Assembly: GCF_047338595.1 (NCBI RefSeq)
Contig: NZ_JBLFBO010000014.1
Coordinates: 8,951 to 72,950 of the forward strand
Origin: Nitrospira_D sp019636945
GTDB taxonomy: Bacteria; Nitrospirota; Nitrospiria; Nitrospirales; Nitrospiraceae
Length of the DNA: 64,000 nucleotides
Direction: 5' to 3'
Positions 16,040 to 24,959 of this stretch are shown in pieces. Positions within the stretch are counted from its first letter, which is position 1, and every line of letters starts with the position of its first letter. The notes under the pieces are model-generated. The model made no database searches. It was given only the letters and a program-made list of their open reading frames with translations, and had not been told where the DNA came from. The position numbers and the translations under genes were made by a program.

Positions 16040-17593
16040 ATGGTCGCACTGGTGTTGGCTCTGGTAGTAATTCTGCCAATGACCGCGATGGCGGAGCCGG
16101 TGATCGACTCCCGCACGGTGCAGGCACAGTCGACACGCACCGAACCTCTGAGCATAGGGGAAGTGCTGGCGCGTATTGAGTTGACTCATCCCCTGCTCCA
16201 GGCTACGGGAGCAGAGCGCACGAAGGCCCGGGCAAAAATCCTCAAGGCGCTCGGGGCCTGGGAGCCGCAGGTCAAAAACTATACACAGTTCGAGCGCTAT
16301 ACTACCTGGAACCTTACGACGGCATTCGACATTCCAAGTCAGCATACGATTGGATATGCCGACAGCACGGTTGAGGTCGGGCATCCTTGGGGCTTCAGGG
16401 TCGCCGGTGGACTTCGCAGCGGCTTCGGGGATCAGGAAAGTATGAACCGTATTGCACTGCCCCCTGATCTGCGCGCGACCTATCATAAGCAACACTTCTA
16501 CTATGGTGGGACCATCCATTTCCTGCGAGACTTCATGGTCAACGAAGAGAGCGCCGAATTTCAACGGGCCGAGCTCGCGGGCCCGCAAGCAGAGATCAAG
16601 GTGGCGCAGAAACGGCAAGACCTTTACTTGGCTGGAGCCGTGCAGTACTGGGATTGGCAGGTCGCCGTTAAGCAAGCGGACGTCGTGAAGCGTGCACAAG
16701 CTGTGGCTGAAGAGCGCTTAGTTCAGATCGAAGGGTTGGCGAAGAATGGGAAGGTTGCGCCACTCGATGCCATTGAGGCGAACCAAGAGGTTCAGGTTCG
16801 GCGAGAGGCCGCCATCGCCGCGCAACGGAAGGTGGAGTATGAGCAGTACAAACTGTCCCTGTTTCTCTGGGAGAACGGCGAGCCCGTAACGCCGCGACGG
16901 GAATGGGCACCGGAATTCCAGGGGGAAACGCCGCTCCCAACCAATGCAGAGGTCGCAGGCTATAAAGCAGAGGCGAAAGAAGTGCGGCCGGAAGTGCGGG
17001 ATCTCTACGTCGAAGCTAAACTCAACAACATCGATATAAAGCTTGCCAAGAACAAGCTGCTCCCGACGTTGGATCTGGAGGGGGGGCCGACCGGGGGCGC
17101 TGCGGACTGGTTGGTGGGACTCGGGTATCGGGTCGGCCTGCACACCGAGATGCCGCTGTTCCAACGAGGAGCGCGCGGGAAGGTCATGGCCGCCGAAGTG
17201 GCTCAGCAACAATTGGCGTTGAAGCAGCTGTACACCGAACAGCAAGTCACCTTTGACGTGGACAACTGGCTCTCGGCCCAAGTGCGTGCCAGAGATCGGG
17301 TGACCGCGGCGACTGAAGCGCTGCGGTTGGCGAAGACACTGGAAGAAGGCGAACGGACCCGATTCAACATGGGCGCGACCAGCGTCCTCTTTGTCAACCT
17401 CCGTGAACGCCACGTGGTGGAGCAGGCGTACCACCTGTATCGGGCGCAGGCCGACTACGCCGTGGCGCGTGGAGGGATGCTGTGGGCTCGTGGGCTGCTG
17501 TCCAAGCCCTGGCCCGAAAGCGAGTTGGCTAAGTACGGCAATCCGCTGGCGGCGGCGGGCATGAACGGCTTCAAACAACCGGGTCGCGATTAA
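16040..17593 (+). CDS. TolC-family outer-membrane efflux protein, paralogue 1
   Basis: Outer-membrane channel of 517 residues with a signal peptide (MVALVLALVVILPMTAMAEP) and the two long helical hairpins of the outer-membrane-factor family (for example RRQDLYLAGAVQYWDW-type and RARDRVTAATEALRLAKTLEEGE stretches). ATG 16040 has GAGAGGAG 8 bases upstream; much longer in-frame extensions run back through the regulator gene and are rejected. It is first of three tandem paralogues that share blocks almost base for base (16797-16860 matches 18361-18424), suggesting recent duplication or gene conversion. It should pair with the HlyD-type adaptor downstream to form a trans-envelope conduit. Confidence 0.9.
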   Translation: MVALVLALVVILPMTAMAEPVIDSRTVQAQSTRTEPLSIGEVLARIELTHPLLQATGAERTKARAKILKALGAWEPQVKNYTQFERYTTWNLTTAFDIPSQHTIGYADSTVEVGHPWGFRVAGGLRSGFGDQESMNRIALPPDLRATYHKQHFYYGGTIHFLRDFMVNEESAEFQRAELAGPQAEIKVAQKRQDLYLAGAVQYWDWQVAVKQADVVKRAQAVAEERLVQIEGLAKNGKVAPLDAIEANQEVQVRREAAIAAQRKVEYEQYKLSLFLWENGEPVTPRREWAPEFQGETPLPTNAEVAGYKAEAKEVRPEVRDLYVEAKLNNIDIKLAKNKLLPTLDLEGGPTGGAADWLVGLGYRVGLHTEMPLFQRGARGKVMAAEVAQQQLALKQLYTEQQVTFDVDNWLSAQVRARDRVTAATEALRLAKTLEEGERTRFNMGATSVLFVNLRERHVVEQAYHLYRAQADYAVARGGMLWARGLLSKPWPESELAKYGNPLAAAGMNGFKQPGRD

Positions 17594-17616
17594 TCCGGCA
17601 CAAGGAGCATTTGTCG

Positions 17617-19164
17617 ATGACCGCTCTCTTACTCGTGATTCTGATCTTGCTTCCCGTGACGACCCTGGCGGCGCCGGTGCACGATTCCAGCGCGTTGAAG
17701 GCGCAGTCCGTCCGCACCGAGCTTCTGACCATCAGCGAAGTGCTCGCACGTATTGAGTTGACCCATCCGCTCCTTCGGGCGACCGGCGTTGAACGGATGC
17801 AGGCCCGGGCGAAAATCCTCAAGGCGCTCGGGGCCTGGGAACCAAAGTTTCAGAACCGGACCGAGGTCGATCGCTATCAGACGTGGAACTTTCTGGCTTT
17901 CATCAATACGACGACGGGGGGCTATAACGACAGCACGATCGAGATGGGACATCCCTGGGGCTTCAGGCTCAATGGCGGGATCCGCAACGGGTTTGGGGAT
18001 CGCATCAACCAAGGCGCCCATGCGTACATCCCGAATGATGGACTGCTCTTCTGGCATAACCAACAAATGCTTGTCGGAGGGGAGGGCCACCTGCTGCGTG
18101 GATTCATGATGAACGAAGAGTACGCCGACTTCCAGAAGGCCGAACTCGCTGGGCCGCAGGCGGAGATCGCGGTGGCGCAGAAGCGGCAAGACCTCTACCT
18201 CGCCGGGGCCGTACAGTACTGGGATTGGCAGGTGGCCGTTAAGCAAGCGGATATCGTGAAGCGCACCCTGGCTGTGGCCGAAGAACGGTTCACGCAGATC
18301 GAGGGGCAGGCGAAGAGGGGGTTGTCCTCGCCGCTCGATGTCATTGAGGCCAACAAAGAGGTTCAGGTTCGGCGAGAGGCCGCCATCGCCGCGCAACGGA
18401 AGGTGGAGTATGAGCAGTACAAGCTGTCTCTCTTTCTCTGGGAGAACGGCGAGCCCGTGACTCCCCGGGCCGAATGGGCTCCGGAATTTCAGGGCGAAAC
18501 ACCGCTTCCGACCAACGAGGAGATTGCAGCCTATAAGGTGGAAGCCAAGGAAGTGCGTCCGGAAGTGCGGGACCTCTACATCGAAGCCAAGAAGAATAAT
18601 ATCGATATTAAGCTTGCCAAAAACTACCTGCTCCCGAAGTTTGATTTTAAGGGGGGGCAAATGGAGGCCAGCGCGGACTGGAATGTAGGGGTCGGGTATC
18701 GGGTCGAATCGTGGTTTGCGGTGCCGATTTTCCAGCGGGAAGGGCGGGGGAAGGTCCTGTACGCGGAGGCGGACCAGCAGCAATTGGCCTTCAAGCAGCT
18801 GTACACCGAGCAGCAAGTCAGCATCGACGTGGATAACTGGCTCTCGGCCCAAGTGCGCGCCAGAGACCGGGTGAAGGCGGCGACTGAGGCCTTACGATTA
18901 GCCAAGACGTTGGAGGAGGGCGAGCGGACCAGGTTCAATATGGGTGCAAGCACGGTCCTCTTTGTGAACCTCCGTGAGCGCAACGTCGTTCAACATGCGT
19001 ACCAGCTCTATCGGGCGCAGGCCGACTACGCCGTGGCGCGTGGAGGCATGTTGTGGGCGAGGGGAGCCTTGTCGAAGCCTTGGCCTGAAAACGAGTTGGC
19101 CAAGTACGGGAACCCGTTGACGGCGGCGGGTATGAACGGCTTTAAGCAACCGGGCCGCGATTAA
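17617..19164 (+). CDS. TolC-family outer-membrane efflux protein, paralogue 2
   Basis: Second of three tandem outer-membrane factors, 515 residues from ATG 17617 (a TTG at 17611 is closer to the CAAGGAG at 17601-17607). The signal peptide is MTALLLVILILLPVTTLAAP. The body matches paralogue 1 throughout, ending in the shared MNGFKQPGRD. The most divergent part is residues 80-150, just before the ...MNEEYADFQKAELAGPQAE stretch, which in TolC-like proteins lies in the barrel and extracellular loop region. It begins 23 bases after paralogue 1, so the genes form one operon. Confidence 0.9.
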   Translation: MTALLLVILILLPVTTLAAPVHDSSALKAQSVRTELLTISEVLARIELTHPLLRATGVERMQARAKILKALGAWEPKFQNRTEVDRYQTWNFLAFINTTTGGYNDSTIEMGHPWGFRLNGGIRNGFGDRINQGAHAYIPNDGLLFWHNQQMLVGGEGHLLRGFMMNEEYADFQKAELAGPQAEIAVAQKRQDLYLAGAVQYWDWQVAVKQADIVKRTLAVAEERFTQIEGQAKRGLSSPLDVIEANKEVQVRREAAIAAQRKVEYEQYKLSLFLWENGEPVTPRAEWAPEFQGETPLPTNEEIAAYKVEAKEVRPEVRDLYIEAKKNNIDIKLAKNYLLPKFDFKGGQMEASADWNVGVGYRVESWFAVPIFQREGRGKVLYAEADQQQLAFKQLYTEQQVSIDVDNWLSAQVRARDRVKAATEALRLAKTLEEGERTRFNMGASTVLFVNLRERNVVQHAYQLYRAQADYAVARGGMLWARGALSKPWPENELAKYGNPLTAAGMNGFKQPGRD

Positions 19165-19189
19165 TTCCGCAACAAAGGAGCATCCTTCC

Positions 19190-20788
19190 TTGATCTTTCT
19201 CTTGTTGTTCTCGTTGATGATGGTACCGGCGATCGCACTGGGGGAGCCGGTGCTCGACTCGAGTGTCATGCAGGCTCAGTCAACTCGCACCGCTCCCCTG
19301 ACTATTGAAGAGGTATTGGCCAGGATTGAGTTGACCCATCCGCTGCTCCGGGCGACCGGACTGGAGCGGGCGCAGGCTCGGGCGAAAGTCTTAAAAGCGT
19401 TGGGTGCCTGGGAGCCGAAATTTAAGAACGAAGTCGAGTACGACCGGTATCAAACCTACAATCTGACGAACGCAACCGGCCTGAACACCTTAAATGCCGG
19501 CTATGTCGATACTATGCTCAAGATCGGCCACCCCTGGGGCTTGGAGCTCTTCGGCGGTATCCGTAACGTTTTCGGGGATCGTGCGACGCTCATGGGGAAC
19601 AGAGCCTACCCTATTATCGATGAGCGTAACGTACAGAGTCCTGCGATTGCGGTCCCTCAAGACTTTCAGCTGTTCTATCCGCAGCAAATGGGTATAGTCG
19701 GTGGAAGAATTAATCTCCTGCGGGGGTTCATGATTAATGAAGAGTATGCCGAGCTTCAGCAGGCAGAACTCGCTGGCCCACAAGCGGAGGTGAAGGTGGC
19801 TCAGAAACGGCAGGATCTCTATCTTGCCGGGGCGGTTCAATACTGGGATTGGCAGGTTGTGGTCAAGCAAGCTGATGTGGTCAAGCGTGCGCTGGCTATT
19901 GCGGAGGAACGCTATCGTATGGTGGAGGGCCGAGCCAAGGCCGGCGCGGTCGCTCCGATCGACGTGGTCGAAGCTCGAGAAGAAGTTCAGCGGCGTCGTG
20001 AGGCTGCCATTGCCGCGCAACGGAAGGTGGAGTATGAGCAATATAAACTCGCGCTCTTTCTCTGGGAGAACGGCGAGCCGGTGACGCCTCGTCCGGAATG
20101 GGCTCCGGAATTTCAGGGGGAAACACCATTGCCGACCGAAGACGATGTGGCGGCTTTTAAGGTCGAAGCCACGGAGGATCGTCCGGAAGTGCGCGATCTC
20201 TACATAGAAGCCAGATTGAACAATATCGAAATTAAACTGGCGAAGAATAGTCTGCTTCCAAAGCTCACAGTTGAAGGTGGTCCGGCAATCGGCGCGATCT
20301 ATTGGGTGGGTGGAATCGGCTACCGAATGGCTGCTCTCTTCAGCATGCCGCTGTTCAATCGAGCTGCCCGGGGGAAGGTCCTTCACGCAGAAGCCGAGCA
20401 GACGCGGTTGGCGTATAAGCAAGTCTACACTGAGCGGCAAGTCCAGATTGAGGTGGACAACTGGCTCTCGGCTCAGGTGCGGGCCAGGGACCGAGTGAAG
20501 GCTGCGACGGAGGCACTGCGATTGGCCAAGACCTTAGAAGAAGGAGAACGGGCTCGGTTTAATATGGGAGCCACGAGCGTCCTCTTCGTCAACCTCCGAG
20601 AGCGCGCGGTGGTTGAAGCGGCCTATGAGCTCTACCGTGCCCAAGCCGACTATGCGGTGGCTCGTGGAGGGATGCTCTGGGCGAGAGGGGCATTATCCAA
20701 GCCGTTGGCCGACAGCGTGCTTGCCAAATACGGTGATCGGGTCAGTTCTGCAGGTGCGTCGGGGAGAAAGGTTCCAGGACGCGATTAA
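19190..20788 (+). CDS. TolC-family outer-membrane efflux protein, paralogue 3
   Basis: Third tandem outer-membrane factor, 532 residues from TTG 19190, with AAAGGAG 9 bases upstream. TTG is needed because the next ATG would cut the signal peptide (MIFLLLFSLMMVPAIALGEP). It is the most diverged copy, with about 15 extra residues near position 130 (VQSPAIAVPQDFQLFYPQQ), again in the predicted barrel or surface part, while the periplasmic helical segments and the C-terminal PGRD are conserved. The ABC gene follows after 141 bases. Confidence 0.9.
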   Translation: MIFLLLFSLMMVPAIALGEPVLDSSVMQAQSTRTAPLTIEEVLARIELTHPLLRATGLERAQARAKVLKALGAWEPKFKNEVEYDRYQTYNLTNATGLNTLNAGYVDTMLKIGHPWGLELFGGIRNVFGDRATLMGNRAYPIIDERNVQSPAIAVPQDFQLFYPQQMGIVGGRINLLRGFMINEEYAELQQAELAGPQAEVKVAQKRQDLYLAGAVQYWDWQVVVKQADVVKRALAIAEERYRMVEGRAKAGAVAPIDVVEAREEVQRRREAAIAAQRKVEYEQYKLALFLWENGEPVTPRPEWAPEFQGETPLPTEDDVAAFKVEATEDRPEVRDLYIEARLNNIEIKLAKNSLLPKLTVEGGPAIGAIYWVGGIGYRMAALFSMPLFNRAARGKVLHAEAEQTRLAYKQVYTERQVQIEVDNWLSAQVRARDRVKAATEALRLAKTLEEGERARFNMGATSVLFVNLRERAVVEAAYELYRAQADYAVARGGMLWARGALSKPLADSVLAKYGDRVSSAGASGRKVPGRD

Positions 20789-20929
20789 GTGTGCCGCATC
20801 TGCTTCGTGGTATCGCGTAGTTCCTTTGGTGGGCTTGGAAGTTGATCGAGGAATAGATTAAGTTCCGTTTGTATACAACGTTAGCAAGGGGCCAATGATT
20901 CACATTCTGACATATTGCTGGGGGTGCTC

Positions 20930-22606
20930 ATGAACGAACCTCAGGGCGTTAGCAACCAGGGCCTGTTCGAAGCGCTGATGAAACAGTTGTCCGTGGCCGT
21001 CCGGGCTGAGAAAAAGATTATGAGTCTGCTTTTCTCCTATGCCCTGGCCGTCGGCTTCTTCTCGCTGATCATTCCGTTGACCGTGCAGGAATTGGTCAGC
21101 ACCTTTTCCTACGCGATTCAACCGGTCATGATCTGGACACTGACGGGCATCATGTTTTCCGTGTTGCTGTTCGTCGGTCTGTTCAAGACCTTCCACTTTT
21201 ATGCGGTGGACGTCGTCCAGCGCCGGATCTTTGCACGCGTGGCGGTGGCGATGGTCGAGGCGCTGCCCCGTAATCGATTTAAAGGGGCTCGACCGGAAAT
21301 CGCGAACTACTTTATTGAAACGGTCTTCATGCAGCGGGCGCTTTCCACCCTGCTCATCGATCTGTTAAACGTCGTGGTGGGTGGAACGGTCGGGATGATC
21401 ATGCTGGTCGTCTACCACCCCTATTTCCTCATTTATAACCTGATGCTCATGGCCGGGTTTGCGATCACGTTTTTCGTGCTCTCCCGTGGGGCCCTGAAAA
21501 CAACTCTCGCGATGTCTCACGCCAAGTACGACGTCTTCAATTTTATCCAAGAGGTGTCGCGTAATGCCTTGCAATTAAAGGCGACCGACAGCAAACCGTT
21601 TCTTATCCAGAAGACCGACGCACTGGTCAGCCGGTATGTCGAAGCCCGGAAGGCGCGGTTTGCCGTGCTGGTGCGGCAGTATATCGGGTCCGTGGGAGGG
21701 CAAGCCATCGCACAGGCCGGTGCGCTCTCCATCTCAGGCTCGCTCTTGGCCTCAGGGCAATTGACACTGGGGCAGCTGGTTGCAGTCCAGGCGGTCGTCA
21801 GTGCCTTGGTCATCAATTTTGACTCGCTGATCAAGAACATGGGCTACATCTACTATTTCTTTGCTTCACTCACCCACCTTGATGAGGTGTTCAGTCAGGA
21901 GCAGGATTACGTCTCGACCGAATCTACCGTGGCGCTGCCGAAGCATCTCGGTCAAGGGGTTCGCGTGACCTGTAAGGGGGTGAGTCTGGTTCACAGTGGT
22001 GTGGCCGTGTTCGATGGCTTCAATCTGGATGTGGCTCCCGGTGAGAAGCTCGGGATTTATGCCAAAACAACGGCTGCAAAAACAGCGTTGGCGAGAGTGC
22101 TTGGCGGACTTGAAGTGCCGACCGGTGGCGTTGTGCAATATAACGGCGTCGATCTTCGCTACATCGATCCCAGTGCGATCAATCAGTGCCGCAGTGTCAT
22201 GATTGACTCGCAGTTGTCCCTGGTCAAGGGCACGATCGAAGAGAACATCGTGATGGGCCGCTCCTATGTCACCTACGATGACCTGAACTGGGCGCTCCGC
22301 TTCACGGAGCTGGAAGAGGATATCGAGGGGCTTCCACGCGGAGTGAAGTCCGATATCTCCTCACTTGGGGAGTCCTTGTCGCCGACGCATGTGGTGCAGA
22401 TTCTTCTGGCCCGTGCAATTCTTGGCCGTCCGCAAGTGCTCGTGTTTGATGGGTTGATCCACTCCCTTGAGCCGTCATTGCGCGAGCGGATTTTACGACG
22501 GCTTTGCTCGAAGGATGAGGCCTGGTCGGTGATCTTTGTGTCGACCGATCCGAACCTTACGGATCATGCGGATCGTCGTATCATGTTGCATCATACTCAT
22601 GCGTAA
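20930..22606 (+). CDS. ABC exporter-like protein with a degenerate nucleotide-binding domain
   Basis: Protein of 558 residues with a six-helix exporter membrane domain (about residues 20-300) and a C-terminal domain that still follows the ABC ATPase fold, but with most catalytic motifs altered. The Walker A glycines are lost (AKTTAAKT, residues 378-385; only Lys384 and Thr385 remain), the Q-loop Gln is replaced around Asp426, the LSGGQ signature reads LSPTH (483-487), Walker B ends D507-G508 without the catalytic Glu, and the H-loop His is Asp540. The frame is clean and the flanking fold elements are preserved, so this is not ordinary decay. There is no N-terminal C39 domain. ATG 20930 follows GGGGGTG. 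It lies between the TolC genes and the HlyD adaptor, so it occupies the inner-membrane slot of a type I system. Confidence 0.88.
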   Translation: MNEPQGVSNQGLFEALMKQLSVAVRAEKKIMSLLFSYALAVGFFSLIIPLTVQELVSTFSYAIQPVMIWTLTGIMFSVLLFVGLFKTFHFYAVDVVQRRIFARVAVAMVEALPRNRFKGARPEIANYFIETVFMQRALSTLLIDLLNVVVGGTVGMIMLVVYHPYFLIYNLMLMAGFAITFFVLSRGALKTTLAMSHAKYDVFNFIQEVSRNALQLKATDSKPFLIQKTDALVSRYVEARKARFAVLVRQYIGSVGGQAIAQAGALSISGSLLASGQLTLGQLVAVQAVVSALVINFDSLIKNMGYIYYFFASLTHLDEVFSQEQDYVSTESTVALPKHLGQGVRVTCKGVSLVHSGVAVFDGFNLDVAPGEKLGIYAKTTAAKTALARVLGGLEVPTGGVVQYNGVDLRYIDPSAINQCRSVMIDSQLSLVKGTIEENIVMGRSYVTYDDLNWALRFTELEEDIEGLPRGVKSDISSLGESLSPTHVVQILLARAILGRPQVLVFDGLIHSLEPSLRERILRRLCSKDEAWSVIFVSTDPNLTDHADRRIMLHHTHA

Positions 22607-22654
22607 GTCGTTGAAACGGCGAATTCATAGCAGTACTTTTATTATGGAGGCTCC

Positions 22655-24100
22655 ATGGCTAGCCTAGGTCGCGGTCATGATAATAGCGGTGAGCGTGCGC
22701 TGGTTCAACGAGGGGTCGGCTTGGAAGCGATCACGATTGAACAAGGTCCGGCATTGGCCAAGTTGCCATGCTGGCAGGCGGTCCAAATCCCGAAAGGAAT
22801 GTTCACGGCGTCTCGTGCCATTCTGACGATTCTTCTCTTGTTTCTCATCGTCCTTGAGTTCGTCCCTTGGACGCAAACGATTCAAGCGTCGGGTAAGGTT
22901 TCTGCCTATACCCCCTATGACCGACCTCAGAACATCGAGTCGCGGATCACGGGACGGGTGAAGTCGTGGCATATTTATGAAGGTGTCAAGGTTAAGAAGG
23001 GCGAACTGGTCGGCGAACTAGAGGATTACGATCCGACCTTTATGGCGCCGGAGATCCTTCCTCTCTTCGAACAGAGGAAAGACGCCTTGGAGAAAACCAG
23101 GCAGGCGGCATTGGCCAGGGCAGATCAACTGAACCGACGAATCGGTGAAATGAAGAAACTGGTCCAGGCAGCTGTCCCTTCAGCCGAGGCGCGGGTTGTT
23201 GAGGCTGACAATAAAGTCCGTGAAGCTCAGCAGAAGGTTGAGCAGTACAAGATCGACGTGCATACAGCTCAACTCAACGTCGACCGTCACCGGCAACTGG
23301 TCCGGGAAGGATTGGTTTCCCAACGTGAACTTGAGTTGACGATCCAGACCGAGATCGGGACCAAGGCAGGCTTACAGGCTGCACAAGCGAGTTTGCAGGC
23401 TGCAGAGCAGGCCAGGTCATCGCTGAGCTTCGGTCGTGATCAAGTTTCGGCTGATGTGAATCAGAAGTTGATGGACGCGATTGCATCGCGTGATTCCGCC
23501 GTTGCTGAAGCTGCGAAGGCCACGGAGTCCTTGGCGGACATTTCCTACCGGCAACAGGGGGTCCAGCAACGTATTGAAGCGGCAAAACTGTATGCGCCGA
23601 TGGACGGCACCGTCGTCAAGATGGCTAAAGTCGGAATCAATGAGACGGTGAAACAGGGAGAGAATCTCGTCACTATTTCTCCTCTTGCTTCAGATCCAGC
23701 CATTGAGATGACTGCTGAGGGATTGGACTCTCCACTTCTGAAGCCTGGGCGCAAGGTGCGGATCCTCTTCTTCGGAGTTCCCGCTATTCCTTTGCCGGCT
23801 TGGCCTGGCTTAATGGCAGGTACCCGTGGAGGTATCATCAAGGTGGTTGACCAGATCGATGACGGGAAGGGCAACTATCGTTTCTGGGTGGTTCCGGATC
23901 CTGAAGATCCTCAACCATGGCCTGAGCAAGCTCAGGTGAGACAGGGAACCAAGGTGCTGGGTTGGGTGATTATGAATCGTGTGCCGCTCTGGTACGAATT
24001 GTGGCGGCGATTCAACTTCTTCCCGCCTGACTATCTGCAGCGTGAACCGAGTCTGTTTGAAATGTTCGCGCCGAAGGTAGCAGCGCCTGCCTCGAAGTAA
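22655..24100 (+). CDS. HlyD-family periplasmic adaptor protein
   Basis: Membrane-fusion protein of 481 residues linking inner-membrane transporter to outer-membrane channel. It has a cytoplasmic tail of about 50 residues, one membrane segment (about 52-72, ILTILLLFLIVLEFVPW), a lipoyl/barrel half (VSAYTPYDRPQNIESRITGRVKSW), a long coiled coil (about 140-310, rich in EARVVEADNKVREAQQKVEQ-like heptads), then the second lipoyl half (KLYAPMDGTVVKMAKVGINETVKQGE) and a beta-barrel. TGGAGG lies 6 bases before the ATG. The C-terminus (PLWYELWRRFNFFPPDYLQ) is longer than usual and unplaced. A strong terminator follows at 24135, ending the operon. Confidence 0.9.
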   Translation: MASLGRGHDNSGERALVQRGVGLEAITIEQGPALAKLPCWQAVQIPKGMFTASRAILTILLLFLIVLEFVPWTQTIQASGKVSAYTPYDRPQNIESRITGRVKSWHIYEGVKVKKGELVGELEDYDPTFMAPEILPLFEQRKDALEKTRQAALARADQLNRRIGEMKKLVQAAVPSAEARVVEADNKVREAQQKVEQYKIDVHTAQLNVDRHRQLVREGLVSQRELELTIQTEIGTKAGLQAAQASLQAAEQARSSLSFGRDQVSADVNQKLMDAIASRDSAVAEAAKATESLADISYRQQGVQQRIEAAKLYAPMDGTVVKMAKVGINETVKQGENLVTISPLASDPAIEMTAEGLDSPLLKPGRKVRILFFGVPAIPLPAWPGLMAGTRGGIIKVVDQIDDGKGNYRFWVVPDPEDPQPWPEQAQVRQGTKVLGWVIMNRVPLWYELWRRFNFFPPDYLQREPSLFEMFAPKVAAPASK

Positions 24101-24134
24101 GTGAATGGCGCTGCAGCGCCACGATCTGTCGAAC

Positions 24135-24172
24135 AAAATGGCCCAGGGGAACTCCCCTGGGCCATTTTATTT
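24135..24172 (+). terminator. Strong terminator closing the TolC/ABC/HlyD operon
   Basis: A perfect 15-bp stem (AAAATGGCCCAGGGG with its complement), a 4-base loop, and flanking A and T runs that let it work in both directions. Confidence 0.92.
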
Positions 24173-24377
24173 CAGCTCCCAGCCAGAATAGAACCAACCC
24201 TAGTGCCATAATATTCGTGAATGCCCATGTGATGTCATTGCCAGTTCCCTAGAGCCAAGAGATTCCTAACGGCTGACGTGGGTGGATTGTCTTGACCCGG
24301 TTCGGCGGACTCGCTATGGTGCCGCCATCACAGGCTGGCAACTGTGTCGGGTATGTCTAATCAAAGGAGGCGGAGGG

Positions 24378-24959
24378 ATGGGTAAGAGCAGGCTGCCGCT
24401 ACGACGGTCTCGGGGCAGCACCCGTGGGAGCGCGCTGCAAGGTCGGCCGATCGTTGGCGTATTGGGAGGTAGTAAATCCGACTTTCCTATCCTTGAAAAA
24501 GCCGGAGCGATCTTAGCTGAATTGGGAATCCCGTATGAACTCCTTGTAGTTTCAGCGCATCGGACACCAGACCGACTCTTTGAGTATGCCACCACGGCTT
24601 CAGACCGGGGCATTCAAGTGATTATCGGCGGGGCAGGCGGTGCCGCTCACCTTCCGGGAATGCTCGCCTCGAAGACGCATCTCCCCGTAATCGGTGTGCC
24701 CATTCCGACAGAAAACCTTCGAGGCCTGGACTCATTGCTCTCCATTGTTCAGATGCCCAAAGGCATTCCAGTGGCAACAGTGGCGATCGGCGGTGCCGAA
24801 AATGCCGGTCTTCTTGCCGCACAGATCCTTTCCGGAAGCCGTCCTGACATCGCAGAGCGACTGATCGCCTACCGGCGTATTCAGACGGAGACGGTTCTCC
24901 GTTCCCCTGAGGCGAAGGGAATCGTGGCCAAGATGTCCGCTGGACAACGGGGATCGTGA
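24378..24959 (+). CDS. purE: N5-carboxyaminoimidazole ribonucleotide mutase
   Basis: Converts N5-CAIR to CAIR in purine synthesis. The 193-residue protein shows class I PurE motifs: GVLGGSKSDFPILEKA, VVSAHRTPDRL and IIGGAGGAAHLPGMLAS, and a conserved GVPIPT strand. ATG 24378 has AAAGGAGG 7 bases upstream; the start at 24282 lacks one. The first 30 residues are a basic, Ser-rich extension not needed by the family. Its stop overlaps purK by one base, giving the usual purE-purK pair. Confidence 0.93.
   Translation: MGKSRLPLRRSRGSTRGSALQGRPIVGVLGGSKSDFPILEKAGAILAELGIPYELLVVSAHRTPDRLFEYATTASDRGIQVIIGGAGGAAHLPGMLASKTHLPVIGVPIPTENLRGLDSLLSIVQMPKGIPVATVAIGGAENAGLLAAQILSGSRPDIAERLIAYRRIQTETVLRSPEAKGIVAKMSAGQRGS

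Noticed and set aside
17629..18852. Reverse-strand 407-codon frame opposite TolC paralogue 2 (similar ones opposite paralogues 1 and 3)
   Set aside because: Shadow frames with low-complexity composition; they recur only because the forward genes are paralogues.
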